Shown: positions 43,288 to 52,623, counted from the first letter of the stretch. The stretch is 64,000 nt of DNA from Pseudomonas mucoides (GCF_015461845.1 NZ_JACOPW010000005.1:248001-312000); one strand, 5' to 3'. A program made the numbers and translations. Notes: generated from the letters alone by a model not told the origin.

Positions 43288-44028
43288 TTACTGGGCGTTG
43301 AACGCCTGGCCGTTGATGCCAGTGCTGTCCGGTCCCATCAGGTAGAGGTAGACCGGCATGATCTCCTCCGGGGTCGGGTTGTTGAGCGGGTTTTCCCCAG
43401 GGTAAGCCTGGGCCCGCATGCTGGTGCGCGTGGCGCCCGGGTTGATGCTGTTGGAGCGGACCGGGGCCACGGTGTCCACTTCGTCGGCCAGGGTTTGCAT
43501 CAGGCCTTCGGTGGCAAATTTGGACACGCCATAAGCGCCCCAGTACGCGCGGCCCTTGCGGCCGACACTGCTGGAGGTAAATACCACCGAGGCGTCTTGC
43601 GACAATTTGAGCAGTGGCAGCAGGGTGCTGGTGAGCATGAACATGGCGTTGACGTTGACTTGCATGACGCGCATGAAGTTTTCGCCGGACAGTTGTTCGA
43701 TCGGCGTGCGGGGGCCGATGATCGATGCGTTGTGCAGCAAGCCGTCGAGATGGCCGAATTCGGTCTCGATCATCGCCGCCAGTTCATCGTACTGGTGGGG
43801 CAGGGCGGTCTCCAGGTTGAACGGGATCACCGCCGGCTGTGGATGCCCGGCTGCTTCGATTTCGTCATACACCTGAGTCAGGTTGGCTTCGGTCTTGCCC
43901 AGCAGCAGGACAGTGGCGCCATGGGCTGCGTAGGTTTTCGCAGCCGCCGCGCCGATGCCGCGGCCGGCACCGGTGACCAGAATGACCCGGTCCTTGAGCA
44001 ATTCGGGGCGAGCGGAATAATCAAACAT
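43288..44028 (-). CDS. YciK-like SDR family oxidoreductase
   Basis: A 246-residue short-chain dehydrogenase of the YciK group. The cofactor motif is VTGAGRGIGAAAAKTYA, then LHNASIIGPRTPI, and the catalytic Ser and Tyr-x-x-x-Lys appear in SSSVGRKGRAYWGAYGVSK. NADP-dependent reduction is inferred; the substrate is unknown. It is on the same strand as mupP and ubiG but separated from mupP by a 190-base gap with a REPIN, so it likely has its own promoter or is read through. Confidence 0.9.
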   Translation of the reverse strand: MFDYSARPELLKDRVILVTGAGRGIGAAAAKTYAAHGATVLLLGKTEANLTQVYDEIEAAGHPQPAVIPFNLETALPHQYDELAAMIETEFGHLDGLLHNASIIGPRTPIEQLSGENFMRVMQVNVNAMFMLTSTLLPLLKLSQDASVVFTSSSVGRKGRAYWGAYGVSKFATEGLMQTLADEVDTVAPVRSNSINPGATRTSMRAQAYPGENPLNNPTPEEIMPVYLYLMGPDSTGINGQAFNAQ

Positions 44029-44072
44029 AAGAAAACCTCAACACAATTCAACAATAAGGCGAACACCGAACC

Positions 44073-44205
44073 TGTGGCGAGGGAGCTTGCTCCCGCTCGG
44101 CTGCGCAGCAGTCGTGAAACCTGCAGATGCGGTGTGCCTGACAGAGTGCGGTGATAGCTAGAGGGGTCGCTTCGCGCCCCAGCGGGAGCAAGCTCCCTCG
44201 CCACA
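44073..44205. repeat. REPIN with perfect 25-bp arms
   Basis: The 25-base arm at 44073-44097 (beginning TGTGGCGAGGGAGCTTGCTC) is exactly the reverse complement of the arm at 44181-44205. The spacer of 83 bases is not palindromic overall. Confidence 0.92.
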
Positions 44206-44219
44206 AAAAGCCGCTCTAC

Positions 44220-44891
44220 TTAGCAACTGCATAAAGCGCTATCGAGCACCTTGCGCAACTCCAGCGGGTGATCAACCACCACGTCCGCACCCCAGTGACG
44301 CGGGTTGTCGTCGGGGTGAATGTAGCCGTAGGTCACCGCAGCGGTCTTGGTGCCGGCATCGCGGCCCGATTCGATATCGCGCAGGTCATCGCCGACAAAC
44401 AACACGCTGGCCGGGTCCAGGTCGAGCATCTTGCATGCCAGAATCAGCGGCTCCGGGTCTGGCTTGCTGTTCTTCACGTGGTCCGGGCAGATCAGCAGCG
44501 CGGAACGCTCGGCCAGCCCCAGTTGCTGCATGATCGGCTCGGCGAAACGCAGCGGCTTGTTGGTCACCACGCCCCAGATCAGGCTGGACTGCTCGATGTC
44601 GGCCAGCAATTCGCCCATGCCGTCGAAGAGCTTGCTATGCACCGCGCATCCGGCGAGATAGCGCTCGAGGAATTCGAGTCGCAGCTCTTCAAAGCCTGGC
44701 GACTCCGGGTCCATCGAGAAGGTCACGGCGACCATCGCCTTGGCGCCGCCGGAAATCTCGTCACGGATGTGCTTGTCATTCATTGACGGCAAGCCGCGAT
44801 CGGCGCGCATTGCCTGGCAGATGGCAATAAAGTCCGGCGCGGTGTCGAGCAGCGTGCCGTCCATGTCAAAAAGGACTGCTCTGATACGCAT
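44220..44891 (-). CDS. mupP: N-acetylmuramic acid 6-phosphate phosphatase MupP (HAD family)
   Basis: A 223-residue HAD phosphatase with DMDGTLLDTAPDF (motif I), the Lys-containing NSKPDPEPLILAC (motif III) and VGDDLRDIESGRDAG (motif IV). In Pseudomonas, MupP dephosphorylates MurNAc-6-phosphate in the cell-wall recycling bypass that feeds UDP-MurNAc and affects fosfomycin and beta-lactam response. Assignment rests on the family and on its place directly after ubiG (four-base gap), as in P. aeruginosa and P. putida. A phosphoglycolate phosphatase is the alternative. All HAD motifs look intact. Confidence 0.88.
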   Translation of the reverse strand: MRIRAVLFDMDGTLLDTAPDFIAICQAMRADRGLPSMNDKHIRDEISGGAKAMVAVTFSMDPESPGFEELRLEFLERYLAGCAVHSKLFDGMGELLADIEQSSLIWGVVTNKPLRFAEPIMQQLGLAERSALLICPDHVKNSKPDPEPLILACKMLDLDPASVLFVGDDLRDIESGRDAGTKTAAVTYGYIHPDDNPRHWGADVVVDHPLELRKVLDSALCSC

Positions 44892-44895
44892 CGGC

Positions 44896-45594
44896 TTACT
44901 CCTCGCGCAGGGTCTGGATCATGTAGTTGACGTCCACGTCGGCCGCCAGTTTGTAGTGCTTGGTCAGCGGGTTGTACGTCAGGCCGATGATGTCCTTGAC
45001 GGTCAGGCCAGCCATGCGGCTCCAGGCGCCGAGCTCGGAAGGGCGGATGAACTTCTTGAAATCGTGCGTGCCGCGCGGCAGCAGCTTCATGATGTATTCA
45101 GCGCCGACGATGGCGAACAGGTACGCTTTCGGGTTGCGGTTGATGGTGGAGAAGAACACCTGGCCGCCCGGCTTGACCATGCGGAAGCAGGCGCGAATGA
45201 CCGACGACGGATCCGGCACGTGCTCGAGCATTTCCAGGCAGGTAACAACGTCGAACTGCTCGGGCATTTCCTCGGCGAGGCCTTCGGCGGTGATCTGCCG
45301 GTACTCGACGTTCACGCCCGACTCCAGCTGATGCAACTGCGCGACCGCGAGCGGTGCTTCGCCCATGTCGATGCCCATGACGGTGGCGCCGCGCTGGGCC
45401 ATGGCCTCGCTCAGGATTCCGCCGCCGCAACCGACGTCCAGCACCTTCTTGCCGGCCAGGTTGACGCGTTCGTCAATCCAGTTGACCCGCAGCGGGTTGA
45501 TGTCGTGAAGCGGCTTGAACTCGCTTTCACGGTCCCACCAGCGATGGGCCAGGGCTTCGAATTTGGCGATTTCGGCGTAGTCGACGTTGCTCAT
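44896..45594 (-). CDS. ubiG: Ubiquinone biosynthesis O-methyltransferase UbiG
   Basis: A 232-residue SAM-dependent enzyme that performs both O-methylations in ubiquinone synthesis. The SAM-binding motif I is KVLDVGCGGGILSEAMA, then EMLEHVPDP and FSTINRNPKAYLFA. It begins MSNVDYAEIAKFEALAHRWW, characteristic of UbiG. It is followed four bases later by mupP, and the set appears cotranscribed. Ubiquinone made here is the electron acceptor of the ETF-QO encoded at the other end of the window. Confidence 0.96.
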   Translation of the reverse strand: MSNVDYAEIAKFEALAHRWWDRESEFKPLHDINPLRVNWIDERVNLAGKKVLDVGCGGGILSEAMAQRGATVMGIDMGEAPLAVAQLHQLESGVNVEYRQITAEGLAEEMPEQFDVVTCLEMLEHVPDPSSVIRACFRMVKPGGQVFFSTINRNPKAYLFAIVGAEYIMKLLPRGTHDFKKFIRPSELGAWSRMAGLTVKDIIGLTYNPLTKHYKLAADVDVNYMIQTLREE

Positions 45595-45652
45595 GGTTCA
45601 GTCCTCTAAAACTTGAAAAATCCTGTTGCCCCGGTTTTCTGGTCCGGGGATC

Positions 45653-46987
45653 TTACGATTCGGTGCGGCCACTGATGCGCTGGCCCCAAGCCTTGGCGGT
45701 GGCGCATAACTGTTCTTCATCGAGGCGGGTCAGGCGTCGGTCATCAAGCAGCTGCTTGCCCGCGACCCACAGGTGTTTCACGCAGTCCCGGCCGGTGGCG
45801 TAGATCAGTTGCGAAACCGGGTCGTAGACCGGTTGCTGCGCCAGGCCGGAGAGGTCAAACGCGACGATGTCTGCCGCTTTGCCGATTTCCAGCGAGCCGG
45901 TTTCAGCCTCGATCCCCAGCGCACGGGCGCCATTGAGCGTGGCCATGCGCAAGGCGCGATGAGCATCCAGCGCGGTGGCCGAGCCGGCGACGGCCTTGGC
46001 CAGCAACGCAGCGGTGCGGGTTTCGCCCAACAGGTCCAGGTCATTGTTACTGGCGGCGCCGTCGGTGCCGACGGCCACATTGACGCCGGCCTGCCACAAG
46101 CGCTCGACCGGGCAAAATCCGCTGGCCAGCTTGAGGTTGGATTCCGGGCAATGAATCACGTTGGTGTTGCTTTCTACCAGCATCACCAGGTCTTCATCGC
46201 TGATCTGGGTCATGTGAACGGCCTGGAAGCGCGGCCCGAGCAAGCCCAGGCGGCCAAGGCGAGCCAGCGGGCGTTCACCGCGCTGCTCGACCGATTGCTG
46301 CACTTCGAAGGCGGTTTCATGGACGTGCATGTGGATCGAGGCGTCCAGCTCTTCGGCAATCACCCGGATTTTCTCCAGGTTTTCATCGCTCACGGTGTAA
46401 GGCGCATGGGGGCCGAAGGTGATTTTGATGCGCTCGTGGTGCTTGAGATCGCCAAACAATTCCACGCCCTGACGAATGGCTTCGTCCGCCGTGCTGGCGC
46501 CCGGGATCGGGAAATCGAGGATCGGAATGGCGATTTGCGCGCGTATACCGCTGTTGTGCACGCGCTCGCTGGCAACCTTCGGGAAGAAATACATGTCAGA
46601 GAAGCAGGTGATGCCACCTTTGATCTGCTCGGCGATGGCCAGGTCCGTGCCATCCCGTACGAAGGCTTCATCGGCCCATTTGGCTTCGGCGGGCCAGATG
46701 TGGTTTTCCAGCCAGGTCATCAGCGGCAGGTCATCGGCCAGGCCACGAAACAGCGTCATGGCGGCGTGACCGTGGGCATTGATCAGGCCGGGGCTGAGCA
46801 GCATGTCCGGCAACTCGCGCACTTCAGTTGCGTTAAGCTTCAACGCAGTCGAGCGTGGGCCGATAAATACGATGCGTCCGTCACGGATGCCCAGGCCATG
46901 CTCTTTGAGGACAACGCCAGCGGGTTCGACGGGTACCAGCCAGGTCGGCAGCAATAACAGGTCGAGCGCAGCGGCAGTGTTCGGCAT
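45653..46987 (-). CDS. mtaD: 5-methylthioadenosine/S-adenosylhomocysteine deaminase
   Basis: A 444-residue amidohydrolase of the TRZ/ATZ type. Metal ligands are in NAHGHAAMTLFRG near residue 70; HMHVHETAFE (about 215) and the Asp of AVGTDGAASNNDLD are also seen. It deaminates MTA to 5-methylthioinosine in P. aeruginosa's methionine salvage branch, where MtnP-like enzymes continue the pathway. It is divergent from mtnA, another MTA-derived-substrate enzyme, supporting the assignment. The start at 46987 gives MPNTAAALDLLLLPTW; the coding frame continues upstream without family similarity. Confidence 0.92.
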   Translation of the reverse strand: MPNTAAALDLLLLPTWLVPVEPAGVVLKEHGLGIRDGRIVFIGPRSTALKLNATEVRELPDMLLSPGLINAHGHAAMTLFRGLADDLPLMTWLENHIWPAEAKWADEAFVRDGTDLAIAEQIKGGITCFSDMYFFPKVASERVHNSGIRAQIAIPILDFPIPGASTADEAIRQGVELFGDLKHHERIKITFGPHAPYTVSDENLEKIRVIAEELDASIHMHVHETAFEVQQSVEQRGERPLARLGRLGLLGPRFQAVHMTQISDEDLVMLVESNTNVIHCPESNLKLASGFCPVERLWQAGVNVAVGTDGAASNNDLDLLGETRTAALLAKAVAGSATALDAHRALRMATLNGARALGIEAETGSLEIGKAADIVAFDLSGLAQQPVYDPVSQLIYATGRDCVKHLWVAGKQLLDDRRLTRLDEEQLCATAKAWGQRISGRTES

Positions 46988-47056
46988 CGAGGGTCGGTTC
47001 CAGTGCTTTTGTAAAGGATGGCGAAGTATACCCGAGCGTCTTCGCGGGGGGATCGC

Positions 47057-47062
47057 TATAAT
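47057..47062 (+). promoter_or_regulatory. Sigma70-like -10 element before mtnA
   Basis: A perfect TATAAT lies 33 bases before the mtnA ATG in the 108-base gap to mtaD. The hexamer 17 bases upstream (GAGCGT) is a poor -35, so the promoter may need an activator or be weak. Confidence 0.45.
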
Positions 47063-47095
47063 CGGCGGCTTTTGTGCTTGAGTGCGGGGTGTGGG

Positions 47096-48172
47096 ATGCG
47101 CGATCGACTGTTGGCTGCGGAGAAAGTGAAGGCCATCGATTGGCGTGATGGCGCCCTGTACCTGCTGGATCAGCGTGTTTTGCCCTTCGAAGAAACCTGG
47201 ATTGCCTACACCAGTGCAGCCGGTGTGGCCGAGGCCATTCGTTCGATGGTGGTGCGCGGTGCGCCGGCGATTGGCATCAGTGCGGCGTATGCCATGGTGC
47301 TGTCGGCCCGCGCCCGGATTGCCGAGGGCGGTGACTGGCAGGCTGCGTGGGAAGAGGATTACGCGGTACTGGCCGATTCCCGTCCAACCGCGGTGAATCT
47401 GTTCTGGGCCCTGAGTCGCATGCGCGACCGCCTGGATCGTCTCAAGGAAGACGCAGACCCTCTGGCGGCCCTGGAGGCCGAGGCTCTCGCCATTCATGAA
47501 AGTGATCGCGAAGCCAATCTGACCATGGCCCAGCTGGGTGTGGACTTGATTCGCAAGCACCAGGGTAATGCTCAGGCAATCCTGACCCACTGCAACACTG
47601 GCGCACTGGCCACCGGCGGCTTCGGCACGGCGCTGGGCGTGATTCGCGGGGCCTTTATCGAGGGTATGGTCGAGCGGGTTTACGCCGATGAAACCCGGCC
47701 GTGGCTGCAAGGTTCGCGTCTGACCGCATGGGAGCTGGCCAATGAAGGCATTCCCGTGACCCTGAATGCCGACTCCGCCGCCGCGCACATCATGAAAACC
47801 AAAGGCGTGACCTGGGTAATCGTCGGCGCCGACCGCATCACTGCCAATGGCGATGTGGCGAACAAGATTGGCACTTATCAGCTGGCGGTCAACGCCATGC
47901 ACCACGGCGTGCGCTTCATGGTGGTGGCGCCGAGTTCGACCATCGACATGAACCTGGCCAGTGGCGATGAAATTCCTATCGAAGAACGCGATGGTCGTGA
48001 ATTGCTGGAGGTCGGGGGCAAGCGGATCGGGGCGGATGTCGATGCGTTCAACCCGGTGTTCGACGTGACCCCGGCGGACTTGATCGACGTGATCGTTACC
48101 GAAAAGGGCATTGTCGAGCGCCCGGATACGGCGAAGATGGCGCTGTTGATGTGCCGTAAGCGCTTGCATTAA
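47096..48172 (+). CDS. mtnA: S-methyl-5-thioribose-1-phosphate isomerase
   Basis: A 358-residue aldose-ketose isomerase of methionine salvage. Family features are MVVRGAPAIGISAAYAM near residue 55, the catalytic Cys in THCNTGALATGGFG (about 165), and the Asp in VGADRITANGDVANKIGTY (about 245). It converts methylthioribose-1-phosphate to methylthioribulose-1-phosphate. It is divergent from mtaD, with a short promoter region between them. A REPIN follows its stop, then a long gap before gyrA. Confidence 0.95.
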   Translation: MRDRLLAAEKVKAIDWRDGALYLLDQRVLPFEETWIAYTSAAGVAEAIRSMVVRGAPAIGISAAYAMVLSARARIAEGGDWQAAWEEDYAVLADSRPTAVNLFWALSRMRDRLDRLKEDADPLAALEAEALAIHESDREANLTMAQLGVDLIRKHQGNAQAILTHCNTGALATGGFGTALGVIRGAFIEGMVERVYADETRPWLQGSRLTAWELANEGIPVTLNADSAAAHIMKTKGVTWVIVGADRITANGDVANKIGTYQLAVNAMHHGVRFMVVAPSSTIDMNLASGDEIPIEERDGRELLEVGGKRIGADVDAFNPVFDVTPADLIDVIVTEKGIVERPDTAKMALLMCRKRLH

Positions 48173-48193
48173 TAATGTCTAGCGCCTGAAACA

Positions 48194-48291
48194 TCGCTTT
48201 CGCGGGCAAGTCTGCTCCCGCAGGGATCTGCATCGTTCGGGAGATCTCGGGCATGCAGAGATCCCTGTGGGAGCGGGCTTGCCCGCGAAGA
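48194..48291. repeat. REPIN downstream of mtnA
   Basis: The left arm CTTTCGCGGGCAAGTCTGCT (from about 48197) and the right arm (about 48252-48291, containing GGGAGCGGGCTTGCCCGCGA) form an imperfect inverted repeat with shared inner sequence AGGGATCT / AGATCCCT. Confidence 0.85.
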
Positions 48292-48617
48292 GGTCATCAA
48301 AGTCAATGAATCAGCATGAATCAGGCATGATTTTTTGATTCGGTGCAGCTCTAAGCCCCTCTCGTCTCCCTCAAGCCTGTCACCGGTCAACTTACTATGC
48401 TCCATGCGCGTCTGGGGGATAGGTGCGTGGCGGCTCTTGTGATAACATCCGGCGTTTTCCGAGGCAGTCCCACGGGGTTGTCTTTACTGCGCAAATCCAT
48501 GGTTAATCTTGTTGATTTGTCGTAAGTCGGTGTATGGCACTCAGCCTGCAGCGGCGAGCTTCGTTCGTCCCATATGGATGTGACGAAGTTTCACCAGAAA
48601 AAGGAATCGAGCTTCTC
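48292..48617. other. Leader/promoter region of gyrA without a recognised gene
   Basis: This 326-base stretch holds no recognisable gene. Near 48333-48350 a short AATCA-GGCA-TGATT hairpin is followed by a T run and may end the mtnA transcript. GTGATAAC near 48438 is a possible -10-like element for gyrA, but no convincing -35 was found. Confidence 0.4.
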
Positions 48618-51272
48618 ATGGGCGAACTGGCCAAAGAAATCCTCCCGGTCAATATCGAAGACGAGCTGAAGCAGTCCTACCTCGACTACGCAATGAGCGT
48701 AATTGTCGGGCGGGCCCTGCCGGATGCGCGCGATGGCTTGAAGCCCGTGCACCGGCGTGTGCTGTTCGCGATGAGCGAGCTGGGCAACGACTTCAACAAG
48801 CCGTACAAGAAATCTGCCCGTGTTGTCGGTGACGTCATCGGTAAGTATCACCCGCACGGTGATACCGCGGTGTATGACACCATCGTCCGCATGGCACAGC
48901 CGTTCTCGCTGCGCTACCTGCTGGTAGACGGTCAAGGCAACTTCGGTTCGGTGGACGGCGACAACGCCGCGGCCATGCGATACACCGAAGTGCGCATGAC
49001 CAAGCTGGCGCACGAGCTGCTGGCTGACCTGCATAAAGAAACCGTGGACTGGGTGCCGAACTACGACGGCACCGAAATGATCCCGGCGGTCATGCCGACC
49101 CGTATTCCCAACCTGCTGGTCAACGGCTCCAGCGGTATCGCCGTGGGCATGGCGACCAACATTCCGCCGCACAACCTCGGTGAAGTCATCGACGGTTGCC
49201 TGGCCCTCATCGACAACCCTGAGTTGACCATCGATGAGCTGATGCAATACATCCCCGGTCCGGACTTCCCGACCGCCGCGATCATCAACGGTCGCGCCGG
49301 CATCATCGAAGCCTACCGCACCGGTCGCGGCCGCATTTACATGCGTGCCCGCTCGACGATCGAAGACATCGACAAGGTCGGTGGCCGTCAGCAGATCGTC
49401 ATTACCGAACTCCCTTACCAGCTCAACAAAGCCCGTCTGATCGAAAAGATCGCCGAGCTGGTGAAAGAGAAGAAGCTTGAAGGCATCACCGAGCTGCGCG
49501 ACGAGTCCGACAAGGACGGTATGCGCGTTGTGATCGAATTGCGTCGCGGCGAAGTGCCAGAGGTGATCCTCAACAACCTCTACGCCCAGACCCAGTTGCA
49601 AGCGGTGTTCGGTATCAACATCGTCGCGCTGATCGACGGCCGCCCACGGATCCTGAACCTCAAGGACCTGCTGGAAGCCTTCGTGCGTCACCGTCGCGAA
49701 GTCGTTACCCGTCGTACTGTGTTCGAACTGCGTAAAGCCCGCGAGCGCGGTCACATCCTGGAAGGTCAAGCGGTTGCCCTGTCGAACATCGACCCGGTCA
49801 TCGCCCTGATCAAGGCCTCGCCAACGCCGTCGGAAGCCAAGGAAGCGCTGATCAGCACAGCCTGGGAATCCTCCGCCGTAGTGGCCATGGTTGAGCGCGC
49901 CGGTGCCGATTCTTGCCGTCCGGAGACCCTGGACCCGCAATACGGTCTGCGCGACGGCAAGTACTTCCTGTCGCCAGAACAGGCGCAAGCCATTCTGGAG
50001 CTGCGTCTGCACCGTCTGACCGGTCTGGAACACGAAAAACTGCTGGCCGAGTATCAAGAGATCCTCAACCAGATCGGCGAGCTGATCCGCATCCTCAGCA
50101 GCGCCACGCGCCTGATGGAAGTGATCCGCGAAGAACTGGAAGTGATCCGCGCCGAGTACGGTGATGTGCGTCGCACCGAGATCCTCGATGCCCGTCTCGA
50201 CCTGACCCTGGGTGACATGATCCCGGAAGAAGAGCGCGTCGTGACCATTTCCCACGGTGGCTACGCCAAGACCCAGCCATTGGCTGCGTACCAGGCTCAG
50301 CGTCGTGGCGGTAAAGGCAAATCGGCCACCGGCGTCAAGGATGAGGACTACATCGCTCACCTGCTGGTCGCCAACAGCCACACCACGCTGCTGCTGTTCT
50401 CCAGCAAGGGCAAAGTGTACTGGCTGAAAACCTACGAAATTCCAGAAGCGTCCCGCGCTGCTCGTGGTCGTCCGCTGGTCAACCTGCTGCCGCTGGACAG
50501 TGATGAATACATCACCACCATGCTGCCGGTCGAGGAATACACCGAAGGTCACTTCATCTTCATGGCGACCGCCAAAGGCACCGTGAAGAAGACCCCGCTG
50601 GAATCCTTCAGCCGTCAACGCAGCGTGGGTCTGATCGCGCTGGAGCTGGACGAAGGTGACGTACTGATTTCTGCCGCCATCACCGATGGCGAGCGCGAAG
50701 TCATGCTGTTCTCCGACGGCGGCAAGGTCACTCGCTTCAAGGAAACCGACGTTCGCGCCATGGGCCGTACCGCTCGCGGTGTTCGTGGCATGCGTCTGCC
50801 GGAAGGCCAGAAGCTGATTTCCATGCTGATCCCGGAAGAAGGCAGCCAGATCCTGACCGCTTCGGCGCGTGGTTTCGGCAAGCGTACGGCGATCACTGAG
50901 TTCCCTGAATACAAACGTGGCGGTCAGGGCGTTATCGCCATGGTCAGCAACGACCGTAACGGCCGACTGGTCGGCGCGGTCCAGGTGCTCGATGGTGAGG
51001 AAATCATGCTGATTTCCGACCAGGGCACCCTGGTTCGTACCCGTGTCGACGAAGTGTCCAGCCTCGGTCGTAACACCCAGGGCGTGACCCTGATCAAGCT
51101 GGCCAGCGATGAAACGCTGGTCGGTCTGGAGCGGGTTCAGGAGCCATCGGAAGTCGAAGGTGAAGAGCTGGAAGGTGAAGAGGGTGCAGAGTTCATCGGC
51201 GAAGTCGTGATCGACGACGTTGTTGATGATCAGCAACTCGATGCCGCCGCTGACGAAGAGCCACAAGAGTAA
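48618..51272 (+). CDS. gyrA: DNA gyrase subunit A
   Basis: An 884-residue GyrA, the DNA-cleaving subunit that with GyrB introduces negative supercoils. The catalytic Tyr122 is in AAAMRYTEVRM. The quinolone-resistance region reads HPHGDTAVYD with Thr83 and Asp87, the wild-type residues usual in Pseudomonas. The C-terminal beta-pinwheel has the GyrA box QRRGGKG, and the tail is very acidic (GEELEGEEGAEFIGE). The start at 48618 gives MGELAKEILPVNIEDEL, the family N-terminus; a longer in-frame start at 48534 lacks similarity. serC lies 265 bases downstream, beyond a weak terminator and a REPIN. Confidence 0.98.
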   Translation: MGELAKEILPVNIEDELKQSYLDYAMSVIVGRALPDARDGLKPVHRRVLFAMSELGNDFNKPYKKSARVVGDVIGKYHPHGDTAVYDTIVRMAQPFSLRYLLVDGQGNFGSVDGDNAAAMRYTEVRMTKLAHELLADLHKETVDWVPNYDGTEMIPAVMPTRIPNLLVNGSSGIAVGMATNIPPHNLGEVIDGCLALIDNPELTIDELMQYIPGPDFPTAAIINGRAGIIEAYRTGRGRIYMRARSTIEDIDKVGGRQQIVITELPYQLNKARLIEKIAELVKEKKLEGITELRDESDKDGMRVVIELRRGEVPEVILNNLYAQTQLQAVFGINIVALIDGRPRILNLKDLLEAFVRHRREVVTRRTVFELRKARERGHILEGQAVALSNIDPVIALIKASPTPSEAKEALISTAWESSAVVAMVERAGADSCRPETLDPQYGLRDGKYFLSPEQAQAILELRLHRLTGLEHEKLLAEYQEILNQIGELIRILSSATRLMEVIREELEVIRAEYGDVRRTEILDARLDLTLGDMIPEEERVVTISHGGYAKTQPLAAYQAQRRGGKGKSATGVKDEDYIAHLLVANSHTTLLLFSSKGKVYWLKTYEIPEASRAARGRPLVNLLPLDSDEYITTMLPVEEYTEGHFIFMATAKGTVKKTPLESFSRQRSVGLIALELDEGDVLISAAITDGEREVMLFSDGGKVTRFKETDVRAMGRTARGVRGMRLPEGQKLISMLIPEEGSQILTASARGFGKRTAITEFPEYKRGGQGVIAMVSNDRNGRLVGAVQVLDGEEIMLISDQGTLVRTRVDEVSSLGRNTQGVTLIKLASDETLVGLERVQEPSEVEGEELEGEEGAEFIGEVVIDDVVDDQQLDAAADEEPQE

Positions 51273-51280
51273 GCGAACAA

Positions 51281-51310
51281 ACAGGGGGCGGATGAGAATT
51301 CGCCCCCTTG
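51281..51310 (+). terminator. Probable terminator after gyrA
   Basis: Arms ACAGGGGGCG and CGCCCCCTTG (10 bp, one imperfect pair) enclose a 10-base loop, 8 bases after the gyrA stop. A broken T-rich tract (TTGTTTG) follows. Confidence 0.6.
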
Positions 51311-51351
51311 TTGTTTGTCCCGTATGAAAATATCGACACCTATGGAGTCCC

Positions 51352-51454
51352 TTGTAGGAGTGAGCCAGCTCCGGGCGGCGTTCCGACGATACAGGCGCCG
51401 CGGTATGTCTGACACATCGCGGTGATGCATTCGCGAGCAGGCTCACTCCTACAA
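51352..51454. repeat. REPIN between gyrA and serC
   Basis: TTGTAGGAGTGAGCCAGCTC (51352-51371) is answered inverted by GCGAGCAGGCTCACTCCTAC (51432-51451). The centre carries its own GC-rich palindromic stretch. Confidence 0.85.
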
Positions 51455-51537
51455 AAGCTGTGCTTCAGCAGGGACTCTGTGTCGATTGATGTTGTGATTT
51501 ATTGCGTGATTACCACCAAATCAGAGCGAGATTGGAT

Positions 51538-52623
51538 GTGAGCAAGAGAGCCTATAACTTCTGTGCCGGTCCTGCGGCACTTCCCGAAGCTGTCCTGCAG
51601 CGCGCTCAGGGTGAACTCCTTGACTGGCACGGCAAGGGCCTGTCGGTCATGGAAATGAGCCATCGCAGTGATGAGTTCGTGTCCATTGCCACCAAGGCCG
51701 AGCAGGATCTGCGTGATCTGCTGAATATCCCTTCGAACTATAAAGTGCTGTTTCTGCAAGGCGGCGCCAGCCAGCAATTTGCTCAGATTCCTCTGAACCT
51801 GTTGCCGGAAAACGGTACTGCCGACTATATCGACACCGGTATCTGGTCGCAGAAAGCCATCGAAGAAGCTTCGCGCTACGGCAATGTGAATGTCGCCGCG
51901 ACTGCCAAGCCTTACGACTATTTTGCTATTCCCGGTCAGAACGAATGGAACCTGTCGAAAGACGCGGCCTACGTTCACTACGCGCCGAACGAAACCATCG
52001 GCGGCCTGGAATTCCAGTGGATTCCGCAAACTGGTGATGTTCCGCTGGTGGCCGACATGTCCTCGGACATCCTGTCGCGTCCAGTCGATGTTTCGCGCTT
52101 CGGCATGATCTACGCCGGCGCCCAGAAAAACATCGGCCCGAGCGGCATCGTGGTCAACATCGTTCGTGAAGACCTGCTGGGTCACGCCCGTTCCCTGTGC
52201 CCGACCATGCTCAACTACAAGGTAGCGGCCGATAACGGCTCGATGTACAACACCCCGCCAACCCTGGCCTGGTACTTGTCCGGCCTGGTGTTCGAGTGGC
52301 TGAAAGAGCAGGGTGGTGTTGAGGCCATCGGCAAGCTCAATGAAGTGAAGCAGCGCACGCTGTATGACTTCATCGACGCCAGCGGCTTGTACAGCAACCC
52401 GATCAACAAGCCGGATCGCTCGTGGATGAACGTACCGTTCCGTCTGGCTGACGACCGTCTGGACAAGCCGTTCCTGGCCGGTGCCGACGAGCGTGGCCTG
52501 TTGAACCTCAAGGGCCACCGTTCCGTGGGTGGCATGCGCGCCTCCATCTATAACGCCGTCGACATCGTTGCGGTCAACGCATTGGTTTCGTACATGGCAG
52601 AGTTCGAGAAGGAACACGGCTAA
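51538..52623 (+). CDS. serC: Phosphoserine aminotransferase
   Basis: A 361-residue PLP enzyme converting 3-phosphohydroxypyruvate to phosphoserine (serine synthesis); it also serves pyridoxine synthesis. It starts with the family-typical SKRAYNFCAGPAALPEAVL after a GTG initiator at 51538. The PLP lysine lies in IYAGAQKNIGPSGIV. The length matches SerC. The stop codon shares a base with the pheA start, so the two are coupled. A REPIN-containing gap precedes it, so it may have its own promoter. Confidence 0.97.
   Translation: MSKRAYNFCAGPAALPEAVLQRAQGELLDWHGKGLSVMEMSHRSDEFVSIATKAEQDLRDLLNIPSNYKVLFLQGGASQQFAQIPLNLLPENGTADYIDTGIWSQKAIEEASRYGNVNVAATAKPYDYFAIPGQNEWNLSKDAAYVHYAPNETIGGLEFQWIPQTGDVPLVADMSSDILSRPVDVSRFGMIYAGAQKNIGPSGIVVNIVREDLLGHARSLCPTMLNYKVAADNGSMYNTPPTLAWYLSGLVFEWLKEQGGVEAIGKLNEVKQRTLYDFIDASGLYSNPINKPDRSWMNVPFRLADDRLDKPFLAGADERGLLNLKGHRSVGGMRASIYNAVDIVAVNALVSYMAEFEKEHG

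Noticed and set aside
46988..48169. Upstream extension of the mtaD frame across mtnA to about 840 codons
   Set aside because: The extension lies antisense to mtnA and has no similarity; the family N-terminus starts at 46987.
48591..51446. A 951-codon reading frame antisense to gyrA
   Set aside because: It mirrors the gyrA codon frame, has no ribosome site and no family features, and is explained by strong GC third-position bias on the coding strand.
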